From: an uncultured Collinsella sp.
Lineage (GTDB): Bacteria > Actinomycetota > Coriobacteriia > Coriobacteriales > Coriobacteriaceae
Length of the DNA: 10,375 nucleotides
Reading direction: 5' to 3'
Assembly: GCA_900759435.1 (NCBI GenBank)
Contig: CAAEVD010000087.1
Location: 1 to 10,375 of the forward strand
Positions 1 through 7,278 of the stretch are shown here, in pieces. The notes beneath the pieces are model-generated. The model was not told the origin of the DNA. It did no database searches and was given only the letters and a program-made list of their open reading frames with translations. The stretch's first letter is position 1, and each line of letters begins with the position of its first letter. A program made the position numbers and the translations under genes.

Positions 1-1628
1 AGCATGGTGAGGATGAGCGTGCGAATGTGGTAGCCGTCAACGTCGGGGTCGGTACAGATGATGACCTTGCTCCAGTTGAGGTTGTCCAGGTCAAAGGCAC
101 CAAGGTTCTTGATGCGCTTGTCCTTGATCTCCACACCGCAGCCCAGCACGCGCATGAGGTCCATGATGATGTCGGACTTAAAGATGCGCGGGTAGTCCTC
201 CTTCAGGCAGTTGAGGATCTTGCCGCGGACGGGCATAACGCCCTGGAACTCGGCATCGCGCGAGGTGCGAATGGCGCCTGCTGCCGAGTCGCCCTCTACG
301 ATGTAGATCTCGCGGCGGCTCTTGTCCTTGGAGCGGCAGTCGATGAATTTCTGCACGCGGTTGGCCATGTCGGTCTTCTGCTGCAGGTTGGTCTTGATGC
401 TCTGTCGCGTCTTCTCGGCATTCTCGCGCGAGCGCTTGTTGATGAGCACCTGCTCCATGATCTTGTTGGCGGCATCTTTGTTCTCGATCAAGTAGGTCGA
501 GAGGCGCTCCTTAAAGAATGCCGTCATGGCCTGCTGGATAAAGCGGTTATTGATGGCCTTCTTGGTCTGGTTTTCGTAAGACGTCTGGGTGGAGAAGCAG
601 TTGGTCACCAGCACCAGGCAGTCTTGGACGTCCTGCCATTTGATGCCGCTCTCGTTTTTGTTGTACTTGCCCTGTTGCTTAATGTAGGCATCGATGGCAC
701 TGGTCAGAGCGCTGCGGGCAGCCTTCTCGGGCGATCCGCCGTTCTCGAGCCACGATGAGTTGTGGTAGTACTCCTGCATCATGAAAGTGCGCGAGAAGCA
801 CATGCAAGCAGTGATTTTTACGTTGTAGTCGGGCAGGTCCTCGCGATCGCGACCGCGACGGTCGGCCTCGATAAAGAAGGGCTCGGTGAGGTAGTCGGCA
901 CCGACCTTCTCGAGCACATAGTCCTCGATGCCCTTGGGATAGCAAAAATCCTCTTCGGAAAACTCGCCATCGTCGCCCTCGATACGCAGGCGGAAGGTCA
1001 CGTTAGCGTTGACCACGGCCTGACGGCGCATGGTTTCGCGATACCAATCGTGGGGAATGCTAATCGAGGTAAAGACCTCAAGATCGGGGCGCCACTTGAT
1101 GGTGGTGCCGGTGCGGTTCTCGTCGCTGGGCTCAATCTCGAGTGCCTTCTTTTTGGCACCGACGACCTTGCCCTTCTTAAAGTGTAAGGAGTACTTGTTG
1201 CCGTCACGCCAGACGGTGACGTCCATGTACTCGGAAGCGTACTGGGTCGCGCACGAGCCCAGGCCGTTGGTGCCGAGCGAGAAGTCGTAGTCGCCGCCCT
1301 GGTTGTTGTTATACTTGCCGCCGGCGTAGAGCTCGCAGAAGACGAGCTCCCAGTTAAAGCGCTTCTCGGAAGGGTTCCAGTCGAGCGGGCAGCCGCGGCC
1401 GTTGTCCTCTACCTGAATGGAGCCATCGCGAAAGGCGGTAAGGGTGATGAGTTTGCCGTAGCCCTGGCGCGCCTCGTCAACGGCGTTGGACAGAATCTCG
1501 AAGGCGGCATGCGCGCAGCCGTCGAGCCCGTCCGAGCCAAAGATAACGGCGGGGCGCAGGCGTACGCGCTCCTCGTCCTTGAGCTGGCGGATACTGTCGT
1601 TACCATAGTTTGCGGTGTTTTTTGCCAT
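1..1628 (-). CDS. Type IIA DNA topoisomerase subunit B (GyrB/ParE family), divergent, 3' end outside window
   Basis: This is the ATPase/TOPRIM subunit of a gyrase or topoisomerase IV, which would work with a GyrA/ParC partner to pass DNA strands using ATP. About 542 codons are visible and the C-terminus lies beyond base 1. The GHKL ATPase region shows a FEILSNAVDEA helix with the Mg-binding Asn at residue 48, the DNGRG loop at 75-79, LYAGGKY at 100-106 and GTTIKWRPD at 174-182. The transducer lysine sits in NQTK at 353-356. TOPRIM shows VEGDSAAG at 444-451, RGKILN at 468-473 and DPDVDG at 527-532. Several motifs differ from housekeeping GyrB: EGDSAAG instead of EGDSAGG, and GTNGLGS instead of the usual GLHGVG-type lid. 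This suggests a second, paralogous B subunit. The ATG at 1628 is the only plausible start, since no start codon lies in frame just upstream. An AAAGGAG stands 16 bases before it, which is far for a ribosome site. The family is sure; gyrase versus topo IV is not. Confidence 0.93.
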   Translation of the reverse strand, partial: MAKNTANYGNDSIRQLKDEERVRLRPAVIFGSDGLDGCAHAAFEILSNAVDEARQGYGKLITLTAFRDGSIQVEDNGRGCPLDWNPSEKRFNWELVFCELYAGGKYNNNQGGDYDFSLGTNGLGSCATQYASEYMDVTVWRDGNKYSLHFKKGKVVGAKKKALEIEPSDENRTGTTIKWRPDLEVFTSISIPHDWYRETMRRQAVVNANVTFRLRIEGDDGEFSEEDFCYPKGIEDYVLEKVGADYLTEPFFIEADRRGRDREDLPDYNVKITACMCFSRTFMMQEYYHNSSWLENGGSPEKAARSALTSAIDAYIKQQGKYNKNESGIKWQDVQDCLVLVTNCFSTQTSYENQTKKAINNRFIQQAMTAFFKERLSTYLIENKDAANKIMEQVLINKRSRENAEKTRQSIKTNLQQKTDMANRVQKFIDCRSKDKSRREIYIVEGDSAAGAIRTSRDAEFQGVMPVRGKILNCLKEDYPRIFKSDIIMDLMRVLGCGVEIKDKRIKNLGAFDLDNLNWSKVIICTDPDVDGYHIRTLILTM

Positions 1629-1682
1629 ACTCGCTCTCTCGGTGCTCCTTTGCTGCGTTTAAGCCATATAGATAGTCAAGGT

Positions 1683-1711
1683 AGCATAGCCCAGCCCACA
1701 GACGATTCCAA
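1683..1711 (-). promoter_or_regulatory. Candidate sigma70-type promoter of the topoisomerase gene
   Basis: Read on the minus strand, TTGGAA (1711-1706) and TATGCT (1688-1683) are separated by exactly 17 bases. The -10 box lies about 55 bases before the ATG at 1628, leaving a short leader. It is only a moderate match to consensus, so this is inference from spacing and position. Confidence 0.4.
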
Positions 1712-1722
1712 CCAACACGAAA

Positions 1723-1753
1723 TCCATCGAACAATCGTTCGGAGTTCGATGGA
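1723..1753. repeat. Inverted repeat, 10-bp arms, 11-base loop
   Basis: The arms TCCATCGAAC (1723-1732) and GTTCGATGGA (1744-1753) are perfect reverse complements. Within it, CGAAC (1728-1732) can alternatively pair with GTTCG (1737-1741). It lies between two divergent genes, just upstream of the candidate topoisomerase promoter, so neither side needs a terminator here. An operator or a small palindromic repeat element is more likely. Confidence 0.75.
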
Positions 1754-1760
1754 GATTCGT

Positions 1761-1797
1761 TTACTCGGACAAAACCGAGTCGGTTCTGTCCGAGTAA
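1761..1797. repeat. 37-base near-perfect palindrome
   Basis: The outer arms TTACTCGGACA (1761-1771) and TGTCCGAGTAA (1787-1797) pair perfectly. The inner arms AACCGA (1773-1778) and TCGGTT (1780-1785) also pair, around a central G at 1779. The only break is A1772 against C1786, giving 17 of 18 possible pairs. There is no T-run on either strand next to it, so it is a poor intrinsic terminator. It may be an operator, a cruciform site or a REP-like interspersed palindrome. Confidence 0.85.
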
Positions 1798-1857
1798 GTT
1801 TGAATAGTGAACCGAAGTTGTAATGTCCGCATGGCGATGACGAACATGGTTTTCATA

Positions 1858-1926
1858 ATGACAGATATAGTTGACATCTTCTGATGGATGCAATATATTT
1901 CTGTCATGTTGCAACGGATATCTGTC
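1858..1926 (+). promoter_or_regulatory. Candidate operator motifs around the XRE promoter
   Basis: A motif occurs three times around the promoter: ATGACAGATAT at 1858-1868, its reverse form TCTGTCAT at 1900-1907, and ATATCTGTC at 1918-1926. The last is the exact reverse complement of 1860-1868. The first copy precedes the -35 box, the second overlaps the end of the promoter and the expected transcription start, and the third lies in the leader. That layout fits autorepression by the downstream XRE protein, which is inference. Confidence 0.45.
1871..1899 (+). promoter_or_regulatory. Strong sigma70-type promoter of the XRE/membrane protein operon
   Basis: A perfect -35 box TTGACA (1871-1876) is followed after exactly 17 bases by TATATT (1894-1899). 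Transcription would begin near 1906, about 40 bases before the chosen ATG at 1948. The in-frame ATG at 1888 falls between the two boxes, so it cannot be the start if this promoter is used. Confidence 0.75.
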
Positions 1927-1947
1927 CATTACTACGAAAGGAACTCC

Positions 1948-2178
1948 ATGCCGGGCAAAAAGAACCTACGCATGAAGGCGGCGCGCGCGGCGGTTGGCCT
2001 TTCGCAAGCCGACTTGGCCCAGGCCGTGGGCGTTACGCGCCAGACCATCGGCCTGATCGAGGCGGGCGGCTACAACCCCACGCTCAATTTGTGCGTGGCA
2101 ATCTGTAATGCGCTACGCGTTACGTTGAACGACTTGTTTTGGGAAGACGAAAACGACGTCGACCCTGACACTCTTTAG
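1948..2178 (+). CDS. Small XRE-family helix-turn-helix regulator (76 aa)
   Basis: This is a single-domain DNA-binding protein of the Cro/C1 (XRE) type, in the cytoplasm and probably a dimer. The HTH spans about residues 7-62. It has the classic pattern of LSQADLAQAVGV, the recognition helix TRQTIGLIEAG and the closing NALRVTLNDLFW, followed by a short acidic tail. The length is typical of the compact regulators encoded just before a membrane-protein gene. The start at 1948 is preferred over the in-frame ATG at 1888 because AAAGGA (1937-1942) stands 5 bases before it and the earlier ATG lies inside the promoter. The gene ends 9 bases before the next ATG, so the two are cotranscribed. The repeated TCTGTC motifs around the promoter suggest it represses its own operon, but the target and signal are unknown. 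Confidence 0.92.
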   Translation: MPGKKNLRMKAARAAVGLSQADLAQAVGVTRQTIGLIEAGGYNPTLNLCVAICNALRVTLNDLFWEDENDVDPDTL

Positions 2179-2187
2179 GAGTTCGCT

Positions 2188-2772
2188 ATGAAATTTAAAG
2201 ATTTAAAACTCGTGCAAAAGTGGCGTGAATATGCCGGCCCAAAGGATGAGCGCCTGGAGGCTGAGAGCGCGAAGATCTACAAGATTGGTTTCGTGCTGCT
2301 TTCGTTTGGCATGTTGATGATCTTTTTCTACCAGTTTATAGCTCGACAGGTTGCGTGGGTTCACAGCGACGCCAGTGAAATGCCGCATGGCTTTGCAACG
2401 CCGTTCGAGGCAGCCATGTATTTGTGGCTCGTTCTCGTGATGTTGATTTGCGCAGGACTGCAAACGCGGAAGGGCTATGTCGATACCAATCGTTTTGGGC
2501 AAACCGAGCATCTTCCTGTTGGATATTTCCTGCTTCTCAGCGGTCTTAGCGGCGCCGCGTTCGCGCTTGTCATTGCCGCAATGCGCTGTATCGCTGAGGC
2601 GCAGATCGTACCGCTCGAAAGCGTCTTTTGGTTGGCGAACCTGGCCACGGGCGTGTTCTGCGGTGCGATGATTTTCGCGGCCACGTTTGCTGCCCTGTGC
2701 GCAACGTTTTTCACGGCGAAAAGACGCCGTGCCAAGCTCGAGGCAGAACTCGACTCCTCTGACGACATCTAA
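2188..2772 (+). CDS. Four-helix integral membrane protein of unknown function (194 aa)
   Basis: No catalytic motif is visible. The N-terminus is charged (about 1-30, with PKDERLEAESAKIYKIG leading into the membrane). Four hydrophobic segments follow at about residues 32-52, 74-91, 111-132 and 146-176, and the C-terminal tail is basic and then acidic (KRRRAKLEAELDSSDD). The arginine- and lysine-rich stretches after segments 2 and 4, with an even number of helices, suggest both ends are cytoplasmic. AGGAG (2177-2181) overlaps the stop of the XRE gene and serves as ribosome site, so the pair is tightly coupled. The layout resembles the common pairing of a small XRE regulator with a multi-pass DUF protein (for example the DUF6773 or DUF3169 types). 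I cannot confirm the family from sequence alone. A role in envelope stress or as the regulator's signal partner is only a guess. Confidence 0.85.
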   Translation: MKFKDLKLVQKWREYAGPKDERLEAESAKIYKIGFVLLSFGMLMIFFYQFIARQVAWVHSDASEMPHGFATPFEAAMYLWLVLVMLICAGLQTRKGYVDTNRFGQTEHLPVGYFLLLSGLSGAAFALVIAAMRCIAEAQIVPLESVFWLANLATGVFCGAMIFAATFAALCATFFTAKRRRAKLEAELDSSDDI

Positions 2773-2777
2773 TGCGT

Positions 2778-2814
2778 AATGGGCTGGCTCTGGGTATCCA
2801 GAACCAGCCCATTT
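2778..2814. terminator. Bidirectional terminator hairpin between convergent genes
   Basis: Arms of 16 bases (2778-2793 and 2798-2813) pair with a single mismatch around the loop GTAT. The stem contains GGGCTGG/CCAGCCC, and A and T bases at its ends give a short T-run on each strand (ATTTT rightward, and AATGCGTAAT complement leftward). It starts 5 bases after the stop of the membrane protein gene and lies 49 bases past the stop of the large leftward gene, so it can end both transcripts. Confidence 0.8.
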
Positions 2815-2862
2815 TGATGGTCGATGAGCCGAGTTGGCGTCTCTCGCAAAGGTAACTGAGAG

Positions 2863-5800
2863 CTAGCGAGGCTTATCCGAATTGACCTCATTGGCGGTGT
2901 CGGTTTCGAGCGCCGTGCGGCGGGCACTGTAGGCGACGAGGCCGGCCCCTGCCGCGGCGAGTGCTGCTGCGGCTGCCGTAAGGGGAGCGTTGACATCGCC
3001 CGTGCCCGCAAGCGCGCCCGCTTTTCCAGAGCGCTTGTTATTGCCGTGAGCCTTGCCACTGCCAGAGCCACTGCCGCCACCGGAGCTGCTTCCGCCGGAG
3101 CCGCCGCCCTTGTCAGTACCGCCGCCACTCGAGCCGCCACTGCCGTCCGCCGTCATCGGTGCATCGTGAAGCCCCGTCGTATCCGCGCTGTCGCATACGC
3201 CGACCTGAACTTCTGAGCGTTCGCATGCCGCGTCGGGCACGTGGAGCTCGTGCAGTACAGCACCCAGCGCCGAGTTCGCGCCCGGTCGAATTTCTTCGAG
3301 CGTTACGGGATCGAGCGCCACCAGATTACGCGCCTTCGCATACAGCGTTACGCGTTTGCCCACTTCGTCGCTCCAACTCTCGGGGATGGCGAAGCTCATA
3401 CGGAACTGTGCCGTGCAACCCGGTGCCAGCACGGCGTTGCCGTTGTCGGCTACCAGCGGGTGCGTTGCAAAACGCGTCCCCAGCGTCTCGAGCGCGTACT
3501 TCACGTGCGCCATGTCGTTGGCCGAAGTGTCCTCGGCAAGCTCTGGATCGTAGATCGAAGCCATGCGCGCGTTCGCTCCGAATCCGATGGATGCGCTGGA
3601 GAACGGCTGGCTGGAGCCCTCTCGGTACAGATCGATCGTGCCGGCGGTCAGCAAGGTGTTGCCGTCGTTTCGCACCGTGACCATGAAGGATTCGCCTGCT
3701 GCTCCGGGCACCACCGCGCCCGAGGTAGCGACCGCGCCCGTCGGAGTGGCACACGCCACCAAGGGCACTTCGATGCCGTGCAGCTCTGCCTCGCTCTTCT
3801 CCGCGCTCACAATGTGCGTGGCGAGCGCGGAGAGCATGCCTCCCGATGTCAAAAATGTCGTTATCTGATCGACGGGATGGTCCAGCTCGCACATCACGAA
3901 CGGCTCCGTGAACAGATCACCTGCCAAGGTGCTGGCGAAGATGCGGAAGTGCTTGCCCATCACTGCTACTGGGTTGCCTTCTTCGTCGTAGGTTTGTCCC
4001 ACCTTGCCATCGGTGTTCTCTACATAGAGCACGCACCTGCCGTTGTTGCTTACGCTAAACGATGCCGGGCCACAGCCTGCGGCACCCACGGGCTGCGTTG
4101 CAAATGCCGATGCGCCTCGCGTCCAAGTAATATGCTGCAGCTGTTCGTTGACGGTTGCCAAAAAGCCCGAATGCTGTGGCCACGGCGCCGCACGGGGTAC
4201 CGTGGCGTCTGGTGGCATAACGCCCCAGCCCGCAATGGACTGGCCGATCACGGCGTACGGTGCGCAGCCGCAACCGTCTGCGGTCTCGTACGCAACGGGC
4301 ACCACCATTTTGCCGTTGATATTCTCGGGCTCGCCCAGCTCGATACTCGACGGTGCTTGCGGAAAGCGGAGAACTTGGCGGAACGTCAGGCTGTCGCCCG
4401 AAACGTCCGACCACAGGGTAAAGCACTCCAGCGCAACCTCAGCCTCGCTGCCGAGCGCCTTTTCTGCGGTGGTTCCGCGGCGGTGGAGGTAGGCACCCGA
4501 CAGGCGCCCGTCGACCAGCGTCTTGCCCACCGTGATACGCGGGCACTGCAGGCAATGGTAGCCATCCTCTTGCAGGCGGCCGCGCGAGATGCTGCGCCAT
4601 GACGTATGCGACACCACGCGAACTCCGTCGTTGCTTATGCGCAGGCGCACAACGGACAGTATGCCGGATGTGCTCGCCGCATCGAAAAGGGTGTTGTCGC
4701 CGTCGGGGCGCTCGCCCGAGACCAGCAGCACGTAGGCGTCCTGGTTTCCTCTTCCGTCCGTGTATTCCACCACGTCGAAGTCGTAATCGTATATGCCGTC
4801 GCGCTCCACGTCGCCCTCGCCAAACCCAAGGGGAAAGTCCACGGGCGCGGGAGCGGACCACGTGCCGTTTGCCTTTGTGTGCACCACCAGGCGCGAGCGG
4901 CCATTGTCGCCGTAGCGCACCGAGGCGATACGGAACAGGCATTCTACGCCGGCGATAATCGCTAGCTTCATGTGGGCTTCGCTGAGCACGCCAGTAAACA
5001 GCACGTTGTCGCTCGAGGGCTTGATGCCGCCACGCTCGTCCTCCGATACACCAACAGAATTGGCGTTGGGGTCCGCAACAGCGTTCGTCGCCTGCCCGAT
5101 ATAGGTGTACTCGTACATCGACGCGGCGTTTTCGCCGTTCCCTATCAGTGCATGGACGAAATGCTCGATCTGTCCCGTGTCGTCGCTTTCTGCATCTGCC
5201 TCGAGCTCAATGCGCGTGACCGCTTGATCCCAATCGCGCACGACAGGCGCGACGTTTACGGCAGTGGCCTTAACCTCGGCGCGTGCGAGCAGCTCGGCGT
5301 TGGTGACGATGGTGGCCGATGCGATAAATTGCGGCACGCCGTCCGCCTCGATGTTGCCGGGCGTGCCGAAGCAGGCATCCAACGTGTAAGGCGTATCTCC
5401 ACCCAATGCGAGCTCAGAGCGCTGGAGCACATACTGGTTGCCATTGTTCACCGACATATTCCACGAATCGAGGAGTGTGGGCCACGACCCCGACCAAGCC
5501 TTGGTGGTCCACTTGAACATTACGAATTGGAGTATCACATCGACATCGACGTCAGCACCTACGCGCAGTCGCGGAAGCTGGTGTCCATCTGCCTTCTCGT
5601 ACCCAATGAACAGCGTGAGGGATGCGGCGCCGCGCACGGCAGACGAAGCGATGCCTGCAACGCCGGCGCCAAAGGTGACGGCAAGCCCAATCTGGATGGT
5701 GAACGAGCCCGAGGTGTTTGAATAGTCGAGCGAAATGTTTTTAAAAAACGCCGCGCCGCTGCCGTGCGTGTGGGCACCCACGGCGAGCGCCAGCTTCGCC

Positions 5801-7248
5801 AGCACCCAGGGGTTGACGTTGAGGAAAAACGGCACCGGTCCTAGGGTAAACTGCTCGGTCCAATTGAGGTCGGTTCTTACCTGGAAGAGGGCCTTAATAT
5901 TGCCGTATGCGGGATCGTTGTTGTTGCCCCAGGTTTTGCCCACCCAATCGTAGGCGAGCGAGCCATACAGCTGTGTGGCGATATCCATCGTGAACAGCGG
6001 CGTGCAATGGTGGCGAAGGAGCTTGGTATTTCTTGGATCGGTTCCCGAACCGGCACTCATACTCTTGTACTGATTCCACTTCCCCTCCATCTCGTCGAGG
6101 TAGCGGTTTGCCTGCTTGGCGCCCGACTCACGCGGTGACTTCTTCCAGTACTCCGGATCCGGATTGCCCGAATCGTTCATGTAGCCGACCGGTTTGTATC
6201 CTCCGCCAAACAGCACGTACCCGGCAAAAGAGAAATCGAACAAAATGGGGAACGAGGGCATCCAGCACGTGAACTTATTGCCGCCGATGCCGGGAAACGC
6301 CGCTGGGAAATCAAACGGAGTGACCTCTTGGTCCATGGTAGTGGGGACGATAGTGGTCGAGCCCGATTCCGCCTTTGCGGCCGGCGCGGTGACAACGGCC
6401 ATGGGGGATGAGAGCGTGTAGGTTTTGCCCTGATAGTCGAGCACAAAGCGCAGCTTGCACCCTTCTTCCAGAAGGTTTGACGCTGCATCGAGGAACGTGT
6501 CTTCGAGCGTGAACGTCGCAAGATTATCCGCGCCCGATGCACTGGCCTTGACTTGGCCAATTTGCGTGACGGTTTCGGGTGAGCTGCCCGCGGCAGGCGT
6601 CACTTTATTGATATGCAACGTTGCCTGCCCGCCCTGCGGCAGATGGGCCTGCACGGTAAAAGCGTGCGTGTTGGGCTGGTCGTTTCCGACGTCGTCCTTA
6701 TGAATTGCCATGAACGTAGCGTCGGCGTACTGGATGTCCCATTCGTCGAATGTGAGCTGGCGAAAGTACGGCTCGCCGTCAGAAAGCGGACGCGTTGGCG
6801 CGGTTATGGCGGTGCCACCCTGGATACGCGCGAGGGGAATCTCGACATCGCGGTAGCCCGCCATGCTAATGGAGATGCCGCCGTTAAAGTCGTACGCGTC
6901 GAGAAGCGTCGTCTCGTCCACGTAGCCTTCCGAAAGCGGCGCGACCTCAAAGATGGCCGTGCCTTCGTCATCGGTCGTGGCGGTGAGCTGCTTGCCTGCG
7001 GCATAGCGCGATGTGAGCGTGACCTGGGCACCCGTGATGGGCGTATTCTTGTTGGCGACGTCGACCACGACCACACCGAACATGGTGCGCGAGAGAACGA
7101 GCACCCTGAAGGGGTCTTTTTCGTCGGCATAGGCTTTGGTGGGCGCGAACGGCAATATGAAGGCGTTTGCGCTTCCCGACACGCGCGGCAACATAATGCT
7201 CGCCAGCGAGGACGCTCCGGCAACAAGTAGCGAACGGCGATCAAGCAT
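2863..7248 (-). CDS. Giant Tat-exported, sortase-anchored surface protein (1461 aa), function unknown
   Basis: The start is the ATG at 7248: GGGAG (7259-7255) stands 6 bases before it and a twin-arginine leader (LDRRSLLVAGASSLA) follows at once. The frame is also open to a TTG at 7344, which has no ribosome site. Visible order: leader 1 to about 29 or 42; an Ig/prealbumin-like region about 45-140 (ITGAQVTLTSR...TTDDEGTAIFEV); a second strand-rich region about 190-290; an unassigned region rich in Trp, Phe and Gly about 320-600, with alternating-hydrophobicity strands at 513-580. Then come propeller-like strands about 745-1160, including RLVVHTKANGTWSAPAPV (786-803), which resembles a BNR/sialidase-type blade. 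A CARDB-like Ig region follows at about 1180-1340 (ESFMVTVRNDGNTLL). A Gly/Ser stalk lies at 1369-1398 and the LAGTG sorting signal at 1413. No catalytic set is recognised, so adhesion or glycan binding is a guess. The upstream LuxR gene, 156 bases away, is a candidate regulator. Confidence 0.88.
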   Translation of the reverse strand: MLDRRSLLVAGASSLASIMLPRVSGSANAFILPFAPTKAYADEKDPFRVLVLSRTMFGVVVVDVANKNTPITGAQVTLTSRYAAGKQLTATTDDEGTAIFEVAPLSEGYVDETTLLDAYDFNGGISISMAGYRDVEIPLARIQGGTAITAPTRPLSDGEPYFRQLTFDEWDIQYADATFMAIHKDDVGNDQPNTHAFTVQAHLPQGGQATLHINKVTPAAGSSPETVTQIGQVKASASGADNLATFTLEDTFLDAASNLLEEGCKLRFVLDYQGKTYTLSSPMAVVTAPAAKAESGSTTIVPTTMDQEVTPFDFPAAFPGIGGNKFTCWMPSFPILFDFSFAGYVLFGGGYKPVGYMNDSGNPDPEYWKKSPRESGAKQANRYLDEMEGKWNQYKSMSAGSGTDPRNTKLLRHHCTPLFTMDIATQLYGSLAYDWVGKTWGNNNDPAYGNIKALFQVRTDLNWTEQFTLGPVPFFLNVNPWVLAKLALAVGAHTHGSGAAFFKNISLDYSNTSGSFTIQIGLAVTFGAGVAGIASSAVRGAASLTLFIGYEKADGHQLPRLRVGADVDVDVILQFVMFKWTTKAWSGSWPTLLDSWNMSVNNGNQYVLQRSELALGGDTPYTLDACFGTPGNIEADGVPQFIASATIVTNAELLARAEVKATAVNVAPVVRDWDQAVTRIELEADAESDDTGQIEHFVHALIGNGENAASMYEYTYIGQATNAVADPNANSVGVSEDERGGIKPSSDNVLFTGVLSEAHMKLAIIAGVECLFRIASVRYGDNGRSRLVVHTKANGTWSAPAPVDFPLGFGEGDVERDGIYDYDFDVVEYTDGRGNQDAYVLLVSGERPDGDNTLFDAASTSGILSVVRLRISNDGVRVVSHTSWRSISRGRLQEDGYHCLQCPRITVGKTLVDGRLSGAYLHRRGTTAEKALGSEAEVALECFTLWSDVSGDSLTFRQVLRFPQAPSSIELGEPENINGKMVVPVAYETADGCGCAPYAVIGQSIAGWGVMPPDATVPRAAPWPQHSGFLATVNEQLQHITWTRGASAFATQPVGAAGCGPASFSVSNNGRCVLYVENTDGKVGQTYDEEGNPVAVMGKHFRIFASTLAGDLFTEPFVMCELDHPVDQITTFLTSGGMLSALATHIVSAEKSEAELHGIEVPLVACATPTGAVATSGAVVPGAAGESFMVTVRNDGNTLLTAGTIDLYREGSSQPFSSASIGFGANARMASIYDPELAEDTSANDMAHVKYALETLGTRFATHPLVADNGNAVLAPGCTAQFRMSFAIPESWSDEVGKRVTLYAKARNLVALDPVTLEEIRPGANSALGAVLHELHVPDAACERSEVQVGVCDSADTTGLHDAPMTADGSGGSSGGGTDKGGGSGGSSSGGGSGSGSGKAHGNNKRSGKAGALAGTGDVNAPLTAAAAALAAAGAGLVAYSARRTALETDTANEVNSDKPR
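2917..3012 (-). other. LAGTG cell-wall sorting signal
   Basis: The encoded C-terminus has LAGTGD at residues 1413-1418, a hydrophobic stretch at about 1420-1441 (APLTAAAAALAAAGAGLVAY) and then SARR. This is the three-part layout of a sortase substrate. LAxTG in place of LPxTG is known for class E sortases of high-GC Gram-positives. The tail after the arginine pair is 17 residues, longer and more acidic than usual. No sortase gene is in the window. Confidence 0.8.
3055..3144 (-). repeat. Gly/Ser low-complexity stalk
   Basis: Residues 1369-1398 of the surface protein are almost only Gly and Ser (GGSSGGG, GGGSGG, SSSGGGSGSGSG), interrupted by TDK. At DNA level this is a run of GGC/AGC-type codons prone to slippage, so length could vary between strains. 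Functionally it is a flexible wall-spanning spacer just before the sorting signal. Confidence 0.8.
7123..7248 (-). other. Twin-arginine (Tat)-type signal peptide
   Basis: The first 42 residues hold MLDRRSLLVAGASS, a good match to the (S/T)RRxFLK pattern apart from the weaker D and the missing K. A modest hydrophobic core (LLVAGASSLASIML) and possible cleavage sites after SANA (about 29) or KAYA (about 41) follow. The moderate hydrophobicity and paired arginines favour Tat over Sec, but a Sec leader with RR cannot be excluded. Confidence 0.65.
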
Positions 7249-7278
7249 CTTTGGCTCCCATCCCGCAGGTATCGGTGG

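Noticed and set aside
27..1187. Open frames of 243 and 141 codons on the plus strand (27-758 and 762-1187)
   Set aside because: Both are antisense to the topoisomerase, whose motifs are unmistakable. The Val/Leu/Ala-rich translations have no recognisable features.
1761..1797. The 37-base palindrome as an intrinsic terminator
   Set aside because: No T-run follows on either strand, and the flanking genes diverge, so a terminator has no obvious purpose there.
1888..1947. Earlier ATG for the XRE regulator at 1888
   Set aside because: It lies between the -35 and -10 boxes of a near-ideal promoter, and AAAGGA is placed correctly for the ATG at 1948.
3055..3144. Gly/Ser-coding repeat as a CRISPR-like or tandem-repeat array
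   Set aside because: It is irregular codon-level low complexity inside a reading frame, with no fixed unit or spacers.
3241..4602. 453-codon open frame on the plus strand inside the surface-protein gene
   Set aside because: It lies wholly opposite a gene with clear signal peptide and sorting signal. Its composition (many His, Arg and Cys) is typical of a high-GC antisense shadow, and it shows no domain.
4972..5721. 249-codon plus-strand frame, and a similar one at 7723-8439
   Set aside because: They are opposite the surface-protein and LuxR-type genes respectively, with no ribosome site or domain; codon-bias shadows.
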